Shown piece after piece: positions 1 through 6,407 of a DNA stretch of 21,270 nt. The DNA comes from Oscillospiraceae bacterium (GTDB lineage Bacteria; Bacillota_A; Clostridia; Oscillospirales; Oscillospiraceae), in assembly GCA_021771675.1 (NCBI GenBank), contig JAETOP010000070.1, positions 1 to 21,270 of the forward strand, given 5' to 3'. Numbering within the stretch: the first letter of the stretch is position 1; every line of letters begins with the position of its first letter. The notes beneath the pieces were generated by a model. The model saw nothing but the letters and a program-made list of their open reading frames with translations, was not told the origin of the DNA and ran no database searches. The translations under genes were made by a program, and so were the position numbers.

Positions 1-28
1 CAACTCGCACACACGCAGCCTGGAATGT

Positions 29-93
29 ATTTTCCGCCACGCACATGTCGCGGCGGAAAATGATCTGATTTTATTCGCCGCTGCGGCGGCGAA
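29..93. other. Hairpin-rich non-coding stretch at the window start
   Basis: I see no credible gene in the first 186 bases. Two perfect inverted repeats lie here. Arms of 10 bp (ATTTTCCGCC and its complement) at 29-38 and 52-61 enclose a 13-base loop. Arms of 8 bp (TTCGCCGC and its complement) at 74-81 and 86-93 enclose the loop TGCG. Neither is followed directly by a long T-run, so I do not call them terminators. They may belong to a repeat that continues outside the window. Confidence 0.4.
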
Positions 94-113
94 CTCTGCG
101 AGGCCTTTTTCGA

Positions 114-154
114 CACACAGGAGCCAGTGCCCTTCCGGCACTGGCTCCTGTGTG
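114..154. terminator. Perfect 18-bp palindrome, possible terminator
   Basis: An uninterrupted 18-bp stem (CACACAGGAGCCAGTGCC at 114-131, complement at 137-154) surrounds the loop CTTCC. It sits about 30 bases past the stop of the DHHW gene, where a terminator for the minus-strand MBOAT/DHHW unit is expected. The T-run expected next to the stem is absent on the minus strand. On the plus strand a run of T occurs only about ten bases away (164-170). It could therefore be a transcription barrier working in either direction, or simply a hairpin repeat. Confidence 0.45.
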
Positions 155-186
155 TTGGGAGACTTTTTTAACGGCCCCTTTTTTAA

Positions 187-1284
187 TTATCTCAGCATAG
201 CGCTTTGGTTCAGTACCAGAGGGCTGTAGAGGAAGAGCACATCCTGATCCCCAAATTCCACGTACTCTTCCAAATAGGCCGTGGGCACATAGCGGATGTC
301 CAGCAACGTCACCCTGGAATAGCCGGGCAGAAGCAGGGGCACCAGGCTGCTGCCAAAGGAATCCCGGAAGACGATCAGCTCCCGGTGGGTCTGCGCCCCG
401 GGATTTTCCACCGTCAGCACCGCCACCGGGCCGGAGAGGAACACATCATACAAATCCCAGCTGTCCAGCTTGGTTCTGTCGTACACCGAGAGGGTCTCGC
501 CGGTGTCATAGTTCGTAACAATGCATTCCTCCAGGGTGTCACTTTCCAGCAGCCACAGGGTATCCGGTTCCAGGGGCAGGGCCGCCTGACCGTAGTAGAC
601 TCCATAGAAGGGCCTGTCCAGGGCTGTGGGGCGGTAGTCCTCTTCAATATCCACCCCTAGGCTGCGGGCGATTTTTTCCGCCGCACCCAGAAGGGCCTCC
701 TGCCGCCAATGGATGTCGGTGGCATAGTAGCTGTCCGCCGAGAGGGTGTCCGTCAAATCCACGTACTCCCCCCAGGGGATGGCCCGGAGGGCGGAAAACA
801 ATTTCTCATAGTCCATGGCGGGGTAGCCGTTGGCCTGCGCCAGATAGTAGCCCTTGTCCGGCGCCACAGAGAAAACAACTTTTCCAGTGCCGCCCTGCAA
901 ATACAGGTCATAAATCTTCTGGAATTTCTCCACCGCCCCGGCGACGGAATCTTCATTCAGGGGATATTCCAGCTTGGCCGCAGAGCCCTGGGTCAGGTAG
1001 ATGCCGTTGTTGTCCAGCTGCCGAAGGAGCCCGTAGCTGAATTGGGCTTTCAGACGTCGGAATCGCTCCCGGAGAGGAAACTGATCCTGAGTGAAGGATT
1101 CAAATTTCGTCATGAACCGGCCGTTCAGCAGAGCCTCCGCCGTCACCGCCGGGCACTGCTCCAGCTTCCTCCGCTCCCACCGGGATACCTCCTGCCGGGG
1201 CCCAAACCACAGTGTCAGCGCCAGGGCCAGCCAAAGCCCGGCCACCGCCAGCGCCCCGAGAATATGCTGCTTTTCCTTGCTCAA
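187..1284 (-). CDS. DHHW family protein (AlgX/AlgJ-like partner of MBOAT)
   Basis: This protein of about 365 residues has one N-terminal membrane segment (about residues 8-29, counted from the TTG start) and then an extracytoplasmic domain. It carries the motif Asp190-Ile-His192-Trp, which names the DHHW family, and a later FRDSFGSS block (Asp308-Ser309) like the serine block of SGNH/AlgX-type hydrolases. Known relatives lie next to MBOAT acyltransferases and are thought to pass acetyl groups to an extracellular polysaccharide. Here an MBOAT gene is the next gene upstream on the same strand, which supports that role. Start: GTG at 1290 opens the frame but has GGAGG only one base away; TTG at 1284 has GGAGG seven bases upstream, so I prefer TTG. 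The substrate polymer cannot be told from the sequence. Confidence 0.8.
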   Translation of the reverse strand: MSKEKQHILGALAVAGLWLALALTLWFGPRQEVSRWERRKLEQCPAVTAEALLNGRFMTKFESFTQDQFPLRERFRRLKAQFSYGLLRQLDNNGIYLTQGSAAKLEYPLNEDSVAGAVEKFQKIYDLYLQGGTGKVVFSVAPDKGYYLAQANGYPAMDYEKLFSALRAIPWGEYVDLTDTLSADSYYATDIHWRQEALLGAAEKIARSLGVDIEEDYRPTALDRPFYGVYYGQAALPLEPDTLWLLESDTLEECIVTNYDTGETLSVYDRTKLDSWDLYDVFLSGPVAVLTVENPGAQTHRELIVFRDSFGSSLVPLLLPGYSRVTLLDIRYVPTAYLEEYVEFGDQDVLFLYSPLVLNQSAMLR

Positions 1285-1300
1285 ATTCACACCTCCAGGT

Positions 1301-1397
1301 GAGATATAAGATATGGGATAATTAGGAATGAGGAGTTAGAAATTAGGAATTGTGCTTTTCGGTCTTACGCAATATATCGATAAATTGTAATTTAACG
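1301..1397. repeat. AT-rich dispersed repeat, copy 1
   Basis: An AT-rich block with units such as AATTAGGAATGAGGAGTTAG, ending in the near-palindrome TAAATTGTAATTTA. It matches a block at 7833-7922 over most of its length, including CAATATATC and the terminal ATTT(A/G)ACG. A shorter inverted pair of the same AATTAGGAATT unit bounds the element at 4831-4984. It begins about ten bases upstream of the DHHW ribosome binding site and separates that gene from the MBOAT gene. No coding potential was seen. Confidence 0.8.
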
Positions 1398-1805
1398 CAC
1401 TGGCGCGGGAGCGCCCAAGGCTCCCCTGTGTAAGGGGTAAGCGAAGCGCAGTGGCGGTAGTGAATGACAGCCCGGTGGGCTGTCAGAGCCGCCACCGGGT
1501 TTGCCGCAGCAAACTGTCAGCGAAGCTGACTGAGGGACTGTACAGCAGGCACCCGATATTGGTACAATCCAATGTGGGGAGGTACGCCTCCGCTCATTGC
1601 CAAAGGCGGAATTGCCTTTTCCGCTTTTCATAGACCGGGTGCTCCCCAACCCCTGCCGGGGGCCGTCCTTTCTTGTCTCGGCAAGAAAGGACGCAAAGAA
1701 GCCGACCGGGGAGGCGCTGAATGTCGTGCTCCCGCACGCCAAAGCCGCCCTCCCCGGACTCCTTCCGGCGCGCACTTGGCAACAGGGAGAAAGCTTTCAG
1801 AAAAA
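1398..1805. repeat. Structured dispersed-repeat cluster overlapping the MBOAT 3' end
   Basis: A GC-rich block with a chain of perfect hairpins: GACAGCCC/GGGCTGTC (1466-1484) inside a GTGGCGG/CCGCCAC outer stem (1451-1495), GTTTGC/GCAAAC (1499-1514), GTCAGC/GCTGAC (1516-1530), and an 11-bp stem GTCCTTTCTTG (1665-1675) pairing with 1682-1692. Its base pattern and its peptide reading on the minus strand (GFFASFLAETRKDGP) resemble junk-like repeats I associate with Oscillospiraceae genomes; that is recognition from memory, not a search. The right boundary, near 1805, is set where the MBOAT protein stops resembling its family. No mobile-element gene was found in it. Confidence 0.6.
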
Positions 1806-3150
1806 TTTCCACCAGGTAGGCGGTGCACAGGAGCAGCAGGGCCGCCATGGCCAGGGTCTCCAACACCGGCCACCGCCGGGCCCAGGTCAGCCCCCATTTC
1901 TTCGGCAGCGGGGTGGCCCCCAGAATCCCGCACAGCAGCAAAACGCCGTTGCTCCGCAGAGCGTACAGCGCCTCCGCCGTCACACCAGGGAGGCCTGCCA
2001 GACCCAGCATCCCGGAAATGTCCTGCCCTGCCTGGGAAAGACTCTGGGCATTGAACAGCACAAAGCTAATGAGCACCACCAGCAGCACATATCCCTGGGC
2101 CAGCCCCCGGGGCAGCTTTTTCAGCACCGGAATCCATTTTTCCAGCAGCAGCATCAGTCCGAAGGCCAATCCCCACAGCACAAAATTCCAGCTGGCTCCA
2201 TGCCAGAGGCCCGTGAGCATCCAAACAATCAGAATGTTGAACACCCACCGCAGTTTGCCCACCCGGTTCCCGCCCAGGGGGATATACACATAGTCCCGGA
2301 ACCAGCCCCCCAATGTCATGTGCCAGCGCCGCCAGAATTCCGTTATGTTGGCGGACAGATAGGGGTAGTCAAAATTCTCCGGGAACCGGAAGCCGAAGAT
2401 CCGCCCCAGGCCGATGGCCATGTCGGAATAGCCGGAGAAGTCAAAGTAGATTTGCAGCAGGAAGCCCAGGGCGTACAGCCAGCAGAAGAGCACGGATTTT
2501 TCCACCGAGTCCCGAAAGGCCTCCGTCAGCGCCCCAAACTGATTGGCCAGCAGCACCTTTTTCCCCAGGCCGAAGAGGAACCGCCGCAGCCCCAGGGCAA
2601 AATCCTCCCACCGGTGCTCCCGCTGTTCCAGCTCCCGGGCCACCTGGGTGTAGCGGACAATGGGCCCCGCAATGAGCTGGGGAAACAGGCTGACATAGGC
2701 TCCGAAGGAGATGAGATTCCTTTGAGGCTCCGTCCTGCCCCGGTACACATCCACCGTGTAGCTGATGCACTGGAAGGTATAAAAGCTGATGCCGATGGGC
2801 AGGGCAAGCCCCGGCAGGGGCAGCGACAGCCCGGTAACGGTGTTTACAGAACCCAGGAGGAAATCCGCATATTTGAATACGCCCAGCGCCCCCAGGCCCA
2901 GCACAATGGAGAGAATCAGGAAAAACCGTTTTTCCCCCCTGGTTTTCCCCCTGCCAATGGCCAGACCGCACAGATAAAAGGTTACAATTGCGGCCAGCAT
3001 CAGCAGCACATATCCGGGCTCTCCCCAGGCGTAGAAAATCAGGCTGAACAGCAGCAGCACAGCGTTTTTCCATCCCCGGGGCACCAGGAAATAGAGTAGC
3101 ATCACCACCGGCAGGAAGCAGTACAAAAAGGGAATGCCGGAAAAAAGCAT
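1594..3150 (-). CDS. MBOAT family O-acyltransferase (AlgI/DltB-like), altered C terminus
   Basis: This is a multi-pass membrane protein of 518 residues. The MBOAT signature is clear: EFWRRWHMTLGGWFRDYVYI with His277, and LTGLWHGASWNF with His317, the usual catalytic histidine. Family members move acyl groups, generally acetyl, across the membrane to extracellular polymers, with a DHHW/AlgJ-like partner; that partner lies just downstream. The start at 3150 has AGGTGAT nearby. Residues from about 448 onward (EIFLKAFSLLPSARRKESG and the rest, about 71 residues) do not look like the family. They replace the usual short hydrophobic end (often NPFLYFRF) and coincide with the dispersed repeat at 1398-1805. 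The core is intact, so the enzyme may still work. Confidence 0.88.
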   Translation of the reverse strand: MLFSGIPFLYCFLPVVMLLYFLVPRGWKNAVLLLFSLIFYAWGEPGYVLLMLAAIVTFYLCGLAIGRGKTRGEKRFFLILSIVLGLGALGVFKYADFLLGSVNTVTGLSLPLPGLALPIGISFYTFQCISYTVDVYRGRTEPQRNLISFGAYVSLFPQLIAGPIVRYTQVARELEQREHRWEDFALGLRRFLFGLGKKVLLANQFGALTEAFRDSVEKSVLFCWLYALGFLLQIYFDFSGYSDMAIGLGRIFGFRFPENFDYPYLSANITEFWRRWHMTLGGWFRDYVYIPLGGNRVGKLRWVFNILIVWMLTGLWHGASWNFVLWGLAFGLMLLLEKWIPVLKKLPRGLAQGYVLLVVLISFVLFNAQSLSQAGQDISGMLGLAGLPGVTAEALYALRSNGVLLLCGILGATPLPKKWGLTWARRWPVLETLAMAALLLLCTAYLVEIFLKAFSLLPSARRKESGEGGFGVREHDIQRLPGRLLCVLSCRDKKGRPPAGVGEHPVYEKRKRQFRLWQ

Positions 3151-3162
3151 GGTATCACCTCG

Positions 3163-3201
3163 TAATAAAAAGCGACAGCGCCGGAGGATGGTGCTGTCGC
3201 T
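3163..3201 (-). terminator. Rho-independent terminator after the lipoprotein gene
   Basis: On the minus strand, AGCGACAGC (3201-3193) pairs perfectly with GCTGTCGCT (3179-3171), followed by TTTTTATTA. It starts seven bases past the lipoprotein stop and ends a few bases before the MBOAT ribosome binding site, so it should end or attenuate the mntP-vanZ-lipoprotein transcript. Confidence 0.85.
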
Positions 3202-3207
3202 CTTGGT

Positions 3208-3723
3208 TTATCCGATCACGGTCACATTGCCGCCGCAGACGGCTTTGAAGGCCTCCATCATGGTATCCACCGAGACGGAGTCGGCAAACTGGGAGTTCAC
3301 CATGAAGAACATCACCACATCGCCGCAGTAGGCGGCGGTCTTGGTGTCGGCGTCTACGCAGATCCATTTGGCGGTGTCCACCTTGTCATAGATGTCTCTG
3401 GCCACCTGGGGTGCATCGGCGCCATCCTTCACCCGGGCAATCAGCAGGGAATAGGCCTGGCCCAGCATGGCCTCGGAGACGGAGGCGGCGCTGAGCTTGT
3501 CCCCGGATTCCAGGCCGGTGTTATAGAGCACATCGTTGGCGTCTGACAGATCAATATCCCTGGTCAGCACGCTCAGCTCAAAGGTTTTGTGGTTGCTGTA
3601 AATCTGTTCGATGATCTCCGCCGGGGTGCCCTGGGGTACCGCCTGGGGAGCGGATTCCCTGGCGCAGCCGGTAACACTCAGCAGCAGACCAAGGGCTAAT
3701 AAAACAGTAAGAATTTTTTTCAT
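3208..3723 (-). CDS. Lipoprotein, DUF4358-like
   Basis: The 171-residue product has a classic lipoprotein signal: MKK, a hydrophobic stretch, and the lipobox VTGC with Cys20 as the likely lipidated residue. The remainder, with a TPAEIIEQIY start and a glycine/valine-rich end, resembles DUF4358 lipoproteins of Firmicutes, whose function is unknown; the family match is from memory. It should be anchored on the outer face of the cytoplasmic membrane. The frame is open much further upstream (to 4026), but that part overlaps vanZ. The start at 3723 has AAAGGAG ten bases before it, and its ATG overlaps the vanZ TGA as ATGA, so the two are probably translationally coupled. A terminator follows directly. 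Confidence 0.85.
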   Translation of the reverse strand: MKKILTVLLALGLLLSVTGCARESAPQAVPQGTPAEIIEQIYSNHKTFELSVLTRDIDLSDANDVLYNTGLESGDKLSAASVSEAMLGQAYSLLIARVKDGADAPQVARDIYDKVDTAKWICVDADTKTAAYCGDVVMFFMVNSQFADSVSVDTMMEAFKAVCGGNVTVIG

Positions 3724-4178
3724 TGTTTTTCTCCTTTCCGATTTTGAATCCATGTGTAAATTCTGGTACTCAGAAGCAGCAGGGCAATGCCGGCGCAGCC
3801 CCCGGCCACATCGATCCAGATGTCGATGACGCTGGGGGATCGGCCCAGGGAGAAGGTTTGAATGGTCTCGTCCGTCACGGCAACCAGCAGCACAACCAGC
3901 AGCGGCATGGACATGCAGTGGATTCCCTTCTGCCCTCGGAGCCGGAAGAACCAGGCCATCAGAAAGCCCAGGGCAGCAAATTCCAAAAAATGGCCCAGCT
4001 TGCGCAGCAAAAGCTCCGGCAGCCATTTCAGGAAGGGGAAGGTTCCCGCCAGCCAGGCAAGCAGTCTGCCGCTGATGGCCCCGGATTCCTCCCCGGAGAG
4101 CATGGAGTTGCCCCAGATAAAGCAGAGCACGCCAAGGGTCAGCGCCGCCAAAAGATATGTTTTCTTTCGCTTTGCCAT
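3720..4178 (-). CDS. VanZ family membrane protein
   Basis: A 152-residue membrane protein with the VanZ-like pattern: IWGNSMLSGEESG near the start, RKLGHFLEFAALGFL in the middle, and DETIQTFSLGRSPSVIDIWIDVAGG near the end, with four hydrophobic segments. VanZ is known for low-level teicoplanin resistance in the vanA cluster, but most chromosomal members have no defined role and no other van gene is present here. The ATG overlaps the stop of mntP by one base (TAATG), and its own stop overlaps the lipoprotein start. It is thus the middle gene of a three-gene coupled unit. The C-terminal tail RKGEKQ is basic and probably cytoplasmic. Confidence 0.88.
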   Translation of the reverse strand: MAKRKKTYLLAALTLGVLCFIWGNSMLSGEESGAISGRLLAWLAGTFPFLKWLPELLLRKLGHFLEFAALGFLMAWFFRLRGQKGIHCMSMPLLVVLLVAVTDETIQTFSLGRSPSVIDIWIDVAGGCAGIALLLLSTRIYTWIQNRKGEKQ

Positions 4179-4738
4179 TAAAAGACCCCCAGATTTTCCA
4201 GCAGAATTTTCAGGCCCAGGAAAATCAACGTCACGCCTCCGAAAATCTCCGCCTTTCTCTCATATTTCCGGCCGAACACGCCCCCCACCAGGCTCCCGGC
4301 GGCGGACAGCAGGAAGGTTGTCACACCGATGAGGGTCACCGCCGTCCAGATATTCACCTCCGCCATGGCTAAGGACACCCCCACCGCAAGAGCGTCAATG
4401 GAGGTGGCCACTGCCAGAGGCAGCATGGCCCTGGCGGACAAATCCGGGTCGGCATCGCTCTCTCCCTCTTCCAGGGCCTCCTTAATCATGTTGACACCCA
4501 CAATGGACAGCAGTCCGAAGGCCACCCAGTGATCCACCGCCTCAATGGCGTCGGCAAAGATTCTGCCCAGGAAGAAGCCGATCACCGGCATCAATGCCTG
4601 GAAGAAGCCAAACCAGAGGCCGCAGACCAGGGCCGTCTTCTTGTCCGCCCGTTGCACCGCCAGGCCCTTGCACACGGACACCGCAAAGGCGTCCATGCTC
4701 AGGCCGACTCCCAAAAGCAATAATTCCCAAAATCCCAT
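4178..4738 (-). CDS. mntP: Manganese efflux pump MntP
   Basis: The 186-residue protein has six hydrophobic segments in two repeated halves. The first half has GLSMDAFAVSVCKG and the second ATSIDALAVGVSLA; the paired aspartates in these motifs are the hallmark of MntP, which exports Mn(II). Length fits the family. The frame is open back to 4894, but the ATG at 4738 is preferred: GGAGG lies ten bases before it, and the promoter at 4779-4807 starts transcription only about 35 bases upstream. It is the first gene of the mntP-vanZ-lipoprotein unit. The leader is too short for the yybP-ykoY Mn riboswitch that often controls this gene. A dyad over the -10 box suggests repressor control instead. Confidence 0.93.
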   Translation of the reverse strand: MGFWELLLLGVGLSMDAFAVSVCKGLAVQRADKKTALVCGLWFGFFQALMPVIGFFLGRIFADAIEAVDHWVAFGLLSIVGVNMIKEALEEGESDADPDLSARAMLPLAVATSIDALAVGVSLAMAEVNIWTAVTLIGVTTFLLSAAGSLVGGVFGRKYERKAEIFGGVTLIFLGLKILLENLGVF

Positions 4739-4769
4739 GGTTTTATCCTCCAAACCGATTTTTCGGCAT

Positions 4770-4791
4770 GGTCTGGGTATCTTACCAGACC
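4770..4791. promoter_or_regulatory. Inverted repeat over the mntP -10 box, candidate operator
   Basis: GGTCTGG (4770-4776) and its exact complement CCAGACC (4785-4791) flank an 8-base centre that contains most of the -10 box. A protein bound here would block RNA polymerase. The sequence does not match an operator I can name. Confidence 0.5.
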
Positions 4792-4807
4792 TTCCAGGAA
4801 ATGTCAA
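4779..4807 (-). promoter_or_regulatory. Sigma-A promoter of the mntP unit
   Basis: On the minus strand there is a perfect TTGACA (4807-4802), a 17-base spacer and TAAGAT (4784-4779). The expected transcript start is about 35 bases before the mntP ATG. Confidence 0.85.
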
Positions 4808-4830
4808 CCGCCCTAAAGAAAACTTAATAA

Positions 4831-4984
4831 AATGAGGAATTAGGAGTTTAACGGGAGGCCCGTAGGGGCGAGTCTTGACTCGCCCGCTGCCCAACGACTT
4901 TTGACATTCCCAACGGGCGGGTCAAGACCCGCCCCTACGGGTGCGCGGGGCAACGCCCATCCGCTCAATTCCTAATTCCTAATT
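4831..4984. repeat. Nested inverted-repeat (MITE-like) element between azlD and mntP
   Basis: The outer ends are AT-rich inverted copies of AATTAGGAATT (4831-4848 and 4964-4984). Inside, a 28-bp inverted repeat with two mismatches spans 4859-4886 and 4914-4941: CCCGTAGGGGCG at the outside, then a palindromic core (AGTCTTGACT on the left, GGTCAAGACC on the right), then CGCCCG. It encodes nothing evident. The right end abuts the azlD stop codon directly. Confidence 0.75.
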
Positions 4985-5296
4985 CTACAGCGGCAGGCCC
5001 AGCAACCGCTCCACCAGGAACACTGCCGCCGAGCTGGCCAGAGCCACCACCATCAGGCTCTGGTTCAGATAGGCCAGCACCACCGCCACCACCAGAGCCG
5101 CAGCGCCGCTGATGATGCTGGCAGTATCTCCCAGGATGGCAGGGAAGATCATGGCCGTCAGGCAGGCATAGGGCACATAGTGGAGAAAAGACCGGAAAAA
5201 GCGGCTCCTGATGGGCTTGCGGAACACCGTCAGAGGCAGCATTCTGATGAGATAAGTGGTCAGAGCCATGGCGGCGATGTACACATAGATGTTCAT
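4985..5296 (-). CDS. azlD: AzlD family branched-chain amino acid exporter subunit
   Basis: A 103-residue protein with several membrane segments and the pattern TTYLIRMLPLTVF near the start and FLHYVPYACLTAMIFPAIL in the middle, typical of AzlD. With AzlC it forms an exporter of branched-chain amino acids and related compounds (4-azaleucine resistance in Bacillus). The ATG at 5296 overlaps the azlC stop as ATGA and has GGAGG within the azlC 3' end, so translation is likely coupled. The frame is open much further upstream, but that reading lies across azlC. The TAG stop touches the AT-rich end of the repeat at 4831-4984. Confidence 0.9.
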   Translation of the reverse strand: MNIYVYIAAMALTTYLIRMLPLTVFRKPIRSRFFRSFLHYVPYACLTAMIFPAILGDTASIISGAAALVVAVVLAYLNQSLMVVALASSAAVFLVERLLGLPL

Positions 5297-5997
5297 TTCT
5301 CTTCCTCCTCCACCGGAAACAGCCAGGCGCACGCAGCGGCGGCCGCCACGGTGCAGATGACAATGGGTGTGCCCTTGGGGGCCGCCGCCAAAGCGGGCAC
5401 CCAGGAAAACAAACAGCTGAGCGCCAGCGCCAGCAGGGCGACGGCGGCCACCGGCCGTTCCCTTTTGGCCGGGGGAATCACAATGGCCACGAACATGCCG
5501 TAGAGCATCACCCCCAGAGCCGTGCGGATGGACTGGGGCAGAATGGACCCGGCCAAAGCTCCGAACAACGTGCCGCTGACCCAGCCGAGGATGGGCAGAA
5601 GCCCCAGCCCATAGAGGAAGGGCACCGTAAGCTGCTCTCTTCTGGCCATGGCCAGGGCAAACACCTCGTCGGTATTGATAAAGGCCACACACAGCCGGGG
5701 AATCAGGCCGATTTTCTGACCCATACGCTGGCTCAGGGCCAGGCTCATCAGGGCATAGCGGCTGTTGATAATCAGCTGGGTCAGGATCATCAGCCACAGG
5801 CCGGAGTTATCCACAATAATGCCAAGCCCCGCAAACTGCCCGGCGCTGGTCAGGTTGGAGGCGGAGATCAGGGTGGCCTCCCCGACTCCCAGGCCCTTGG
5901 ACACCGCCATTGCCCCGAAGCCAAAGCTTACGGAAAAATAACCCAGCCCCACCGGCAGCCCCGTCCGCACCCCGGAGCGATATTCCTTCAAATTCAT
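5293..5997 (-). CDS. azlC: AzlC family branched-chain amino acid exporter
   Basis: A 234-residue polytopic membrane protein with GLPVGLGYFSVSFGFGAMAV near the N terminus, NLTSAGQFAGL, INSRYALMSLALS and FINTDEVFALA; all are typical of AzlC, the large subunit of the AzlCD exporter. The ATG at 5997 has a purine-rich AGGAAAAGAGAG stretch upstream. A longer reading from 6042 would start inside the hairpin repeat at 6030-6190 and adds a basic segment not expected in the family, so I reject it. The gene lies 33 bases from that repeat, and I could not find a convincing promoter between them. No Lrp-type regulator lies beside it. Confidence 0.92.
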   Translation of the reverse strand: MNLKEYRSGVRTGLPVGLGYFSVSFGFGAMAVSKGLGVGEATLISASNLTSAGQFAGLGIIVDNSGLWLMILTQLIINSRYALMSLALSQRMGQKIGLIPRLCVAFINTDEVFALAMARREQLTVPFLYGLGLLPILGWVSGTLFGALAGSILPQSIRTALGVMLYGMFVAIVIPPAKRERPVAAVALLALALSCLFSWVPALAAAPKGTPIVICTVAAAAACAWLFPVEEEEK

Positions 5998-6029
5998 GAT
6001 TTTCTCTCTTTTCCTGGATCCAGATTTAC

Positions 6030-6190
6030 GGCAATACCGCATAATAGGACAAGGGTTCTCGGCGAGAGATTTTGTTCCCGATCAAAGTTTTGAAAATGGC
6101 GGAACACTTTGTGTATTTCCCATTTTCAAAACTGATGAGTGGGAGCAAAAGATCCGCCGAGGCCCGCAGTTCCTATTGTGCGGCATTGCC
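6030..6190. repeat. 161-bp hairpin-forming repeat, copy 1
   Basis: The two halves are near-complete inverted repeats. The ends are GGCAATACCGCATAATAGG (left) and the complement of GGCAATGCCGCACAATAGG (right), then shared CTCGGCG and TTTTG(T/C)TCCC blocks, then a perfect 14-bp inner stem (AGTTTTGAAAATGG, 6086-6099, with 6119-6132) capped by a small loop. A second copy starts at 21159; the first 46 bases are identical. It could be a non-autonomous mobile element or a structured RNA. It has no coding potential and no clear target duplication. Confidence 0.85.
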
Positions 6191-6407
6191 ATATATCATA
6201 CTCCTGAACAAACACGGCGTCAAGTGCTTTTGTGTCCCGGGTTTTCAACCTTTGCGTATTTTACAAGAATGATTTGGAAACGGGCTTTGCGCTTGGATGG
6301 GATATACTATGGGAGATATAAGATAGGAGATATGAGGTACAAGATATTGTACCGACATACACATTATCTCATATCTTGTATCTTACATCTTTACAATCTT
6401 GGGGGCA
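6191..6407. other. Intergenic region upstream of the LRR gene, with AT-rich repeats
   Basis: There is no gene. A TATACT hexamer at 6302-6307 could be a -10 box, but no good -35 lies at the right distance. The segment 6310-6393 consists of GATATAAGATA-like units, direct and inverted, and includes the perfect palindrome GGTACAA-GATA-TTGTACC (about 6336-6353). The same unit type opens the repeats at 1301 and 7833. In the plus-strand transcript this would form a hairpin just ahead of the LRR start codon. Confidence 0.5.

Noticed and set aside
1597..3099. A 500-codon open frame on the plus strand opposite the MBOAT gene
   Set aside because: It is the mirror of a GC-rich gene, is rich in Gln, Pro and His, has no ribosome site and no family resemblance.
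3724..4026. N-terminal extension of the lipoprotein
   Set aside because: The frame is open but overlaps vanZ; a proper lipoprotein signal with a ribosome site begins at 3723.
4739..4830. A yybP-ykoY manganese riboswitch ahead of mntP
   Set aside because: The promoter leaves a leader of only about 35 bases, too short for that riboswitch, and its sequence is not seen.
6072..6272. A 66-codon plus-strand frame across the hairpin repeat
   Set aside because: It begins within an inverted repeat and has no ribosome site; the second copy of the repeat does not keep the same reading.
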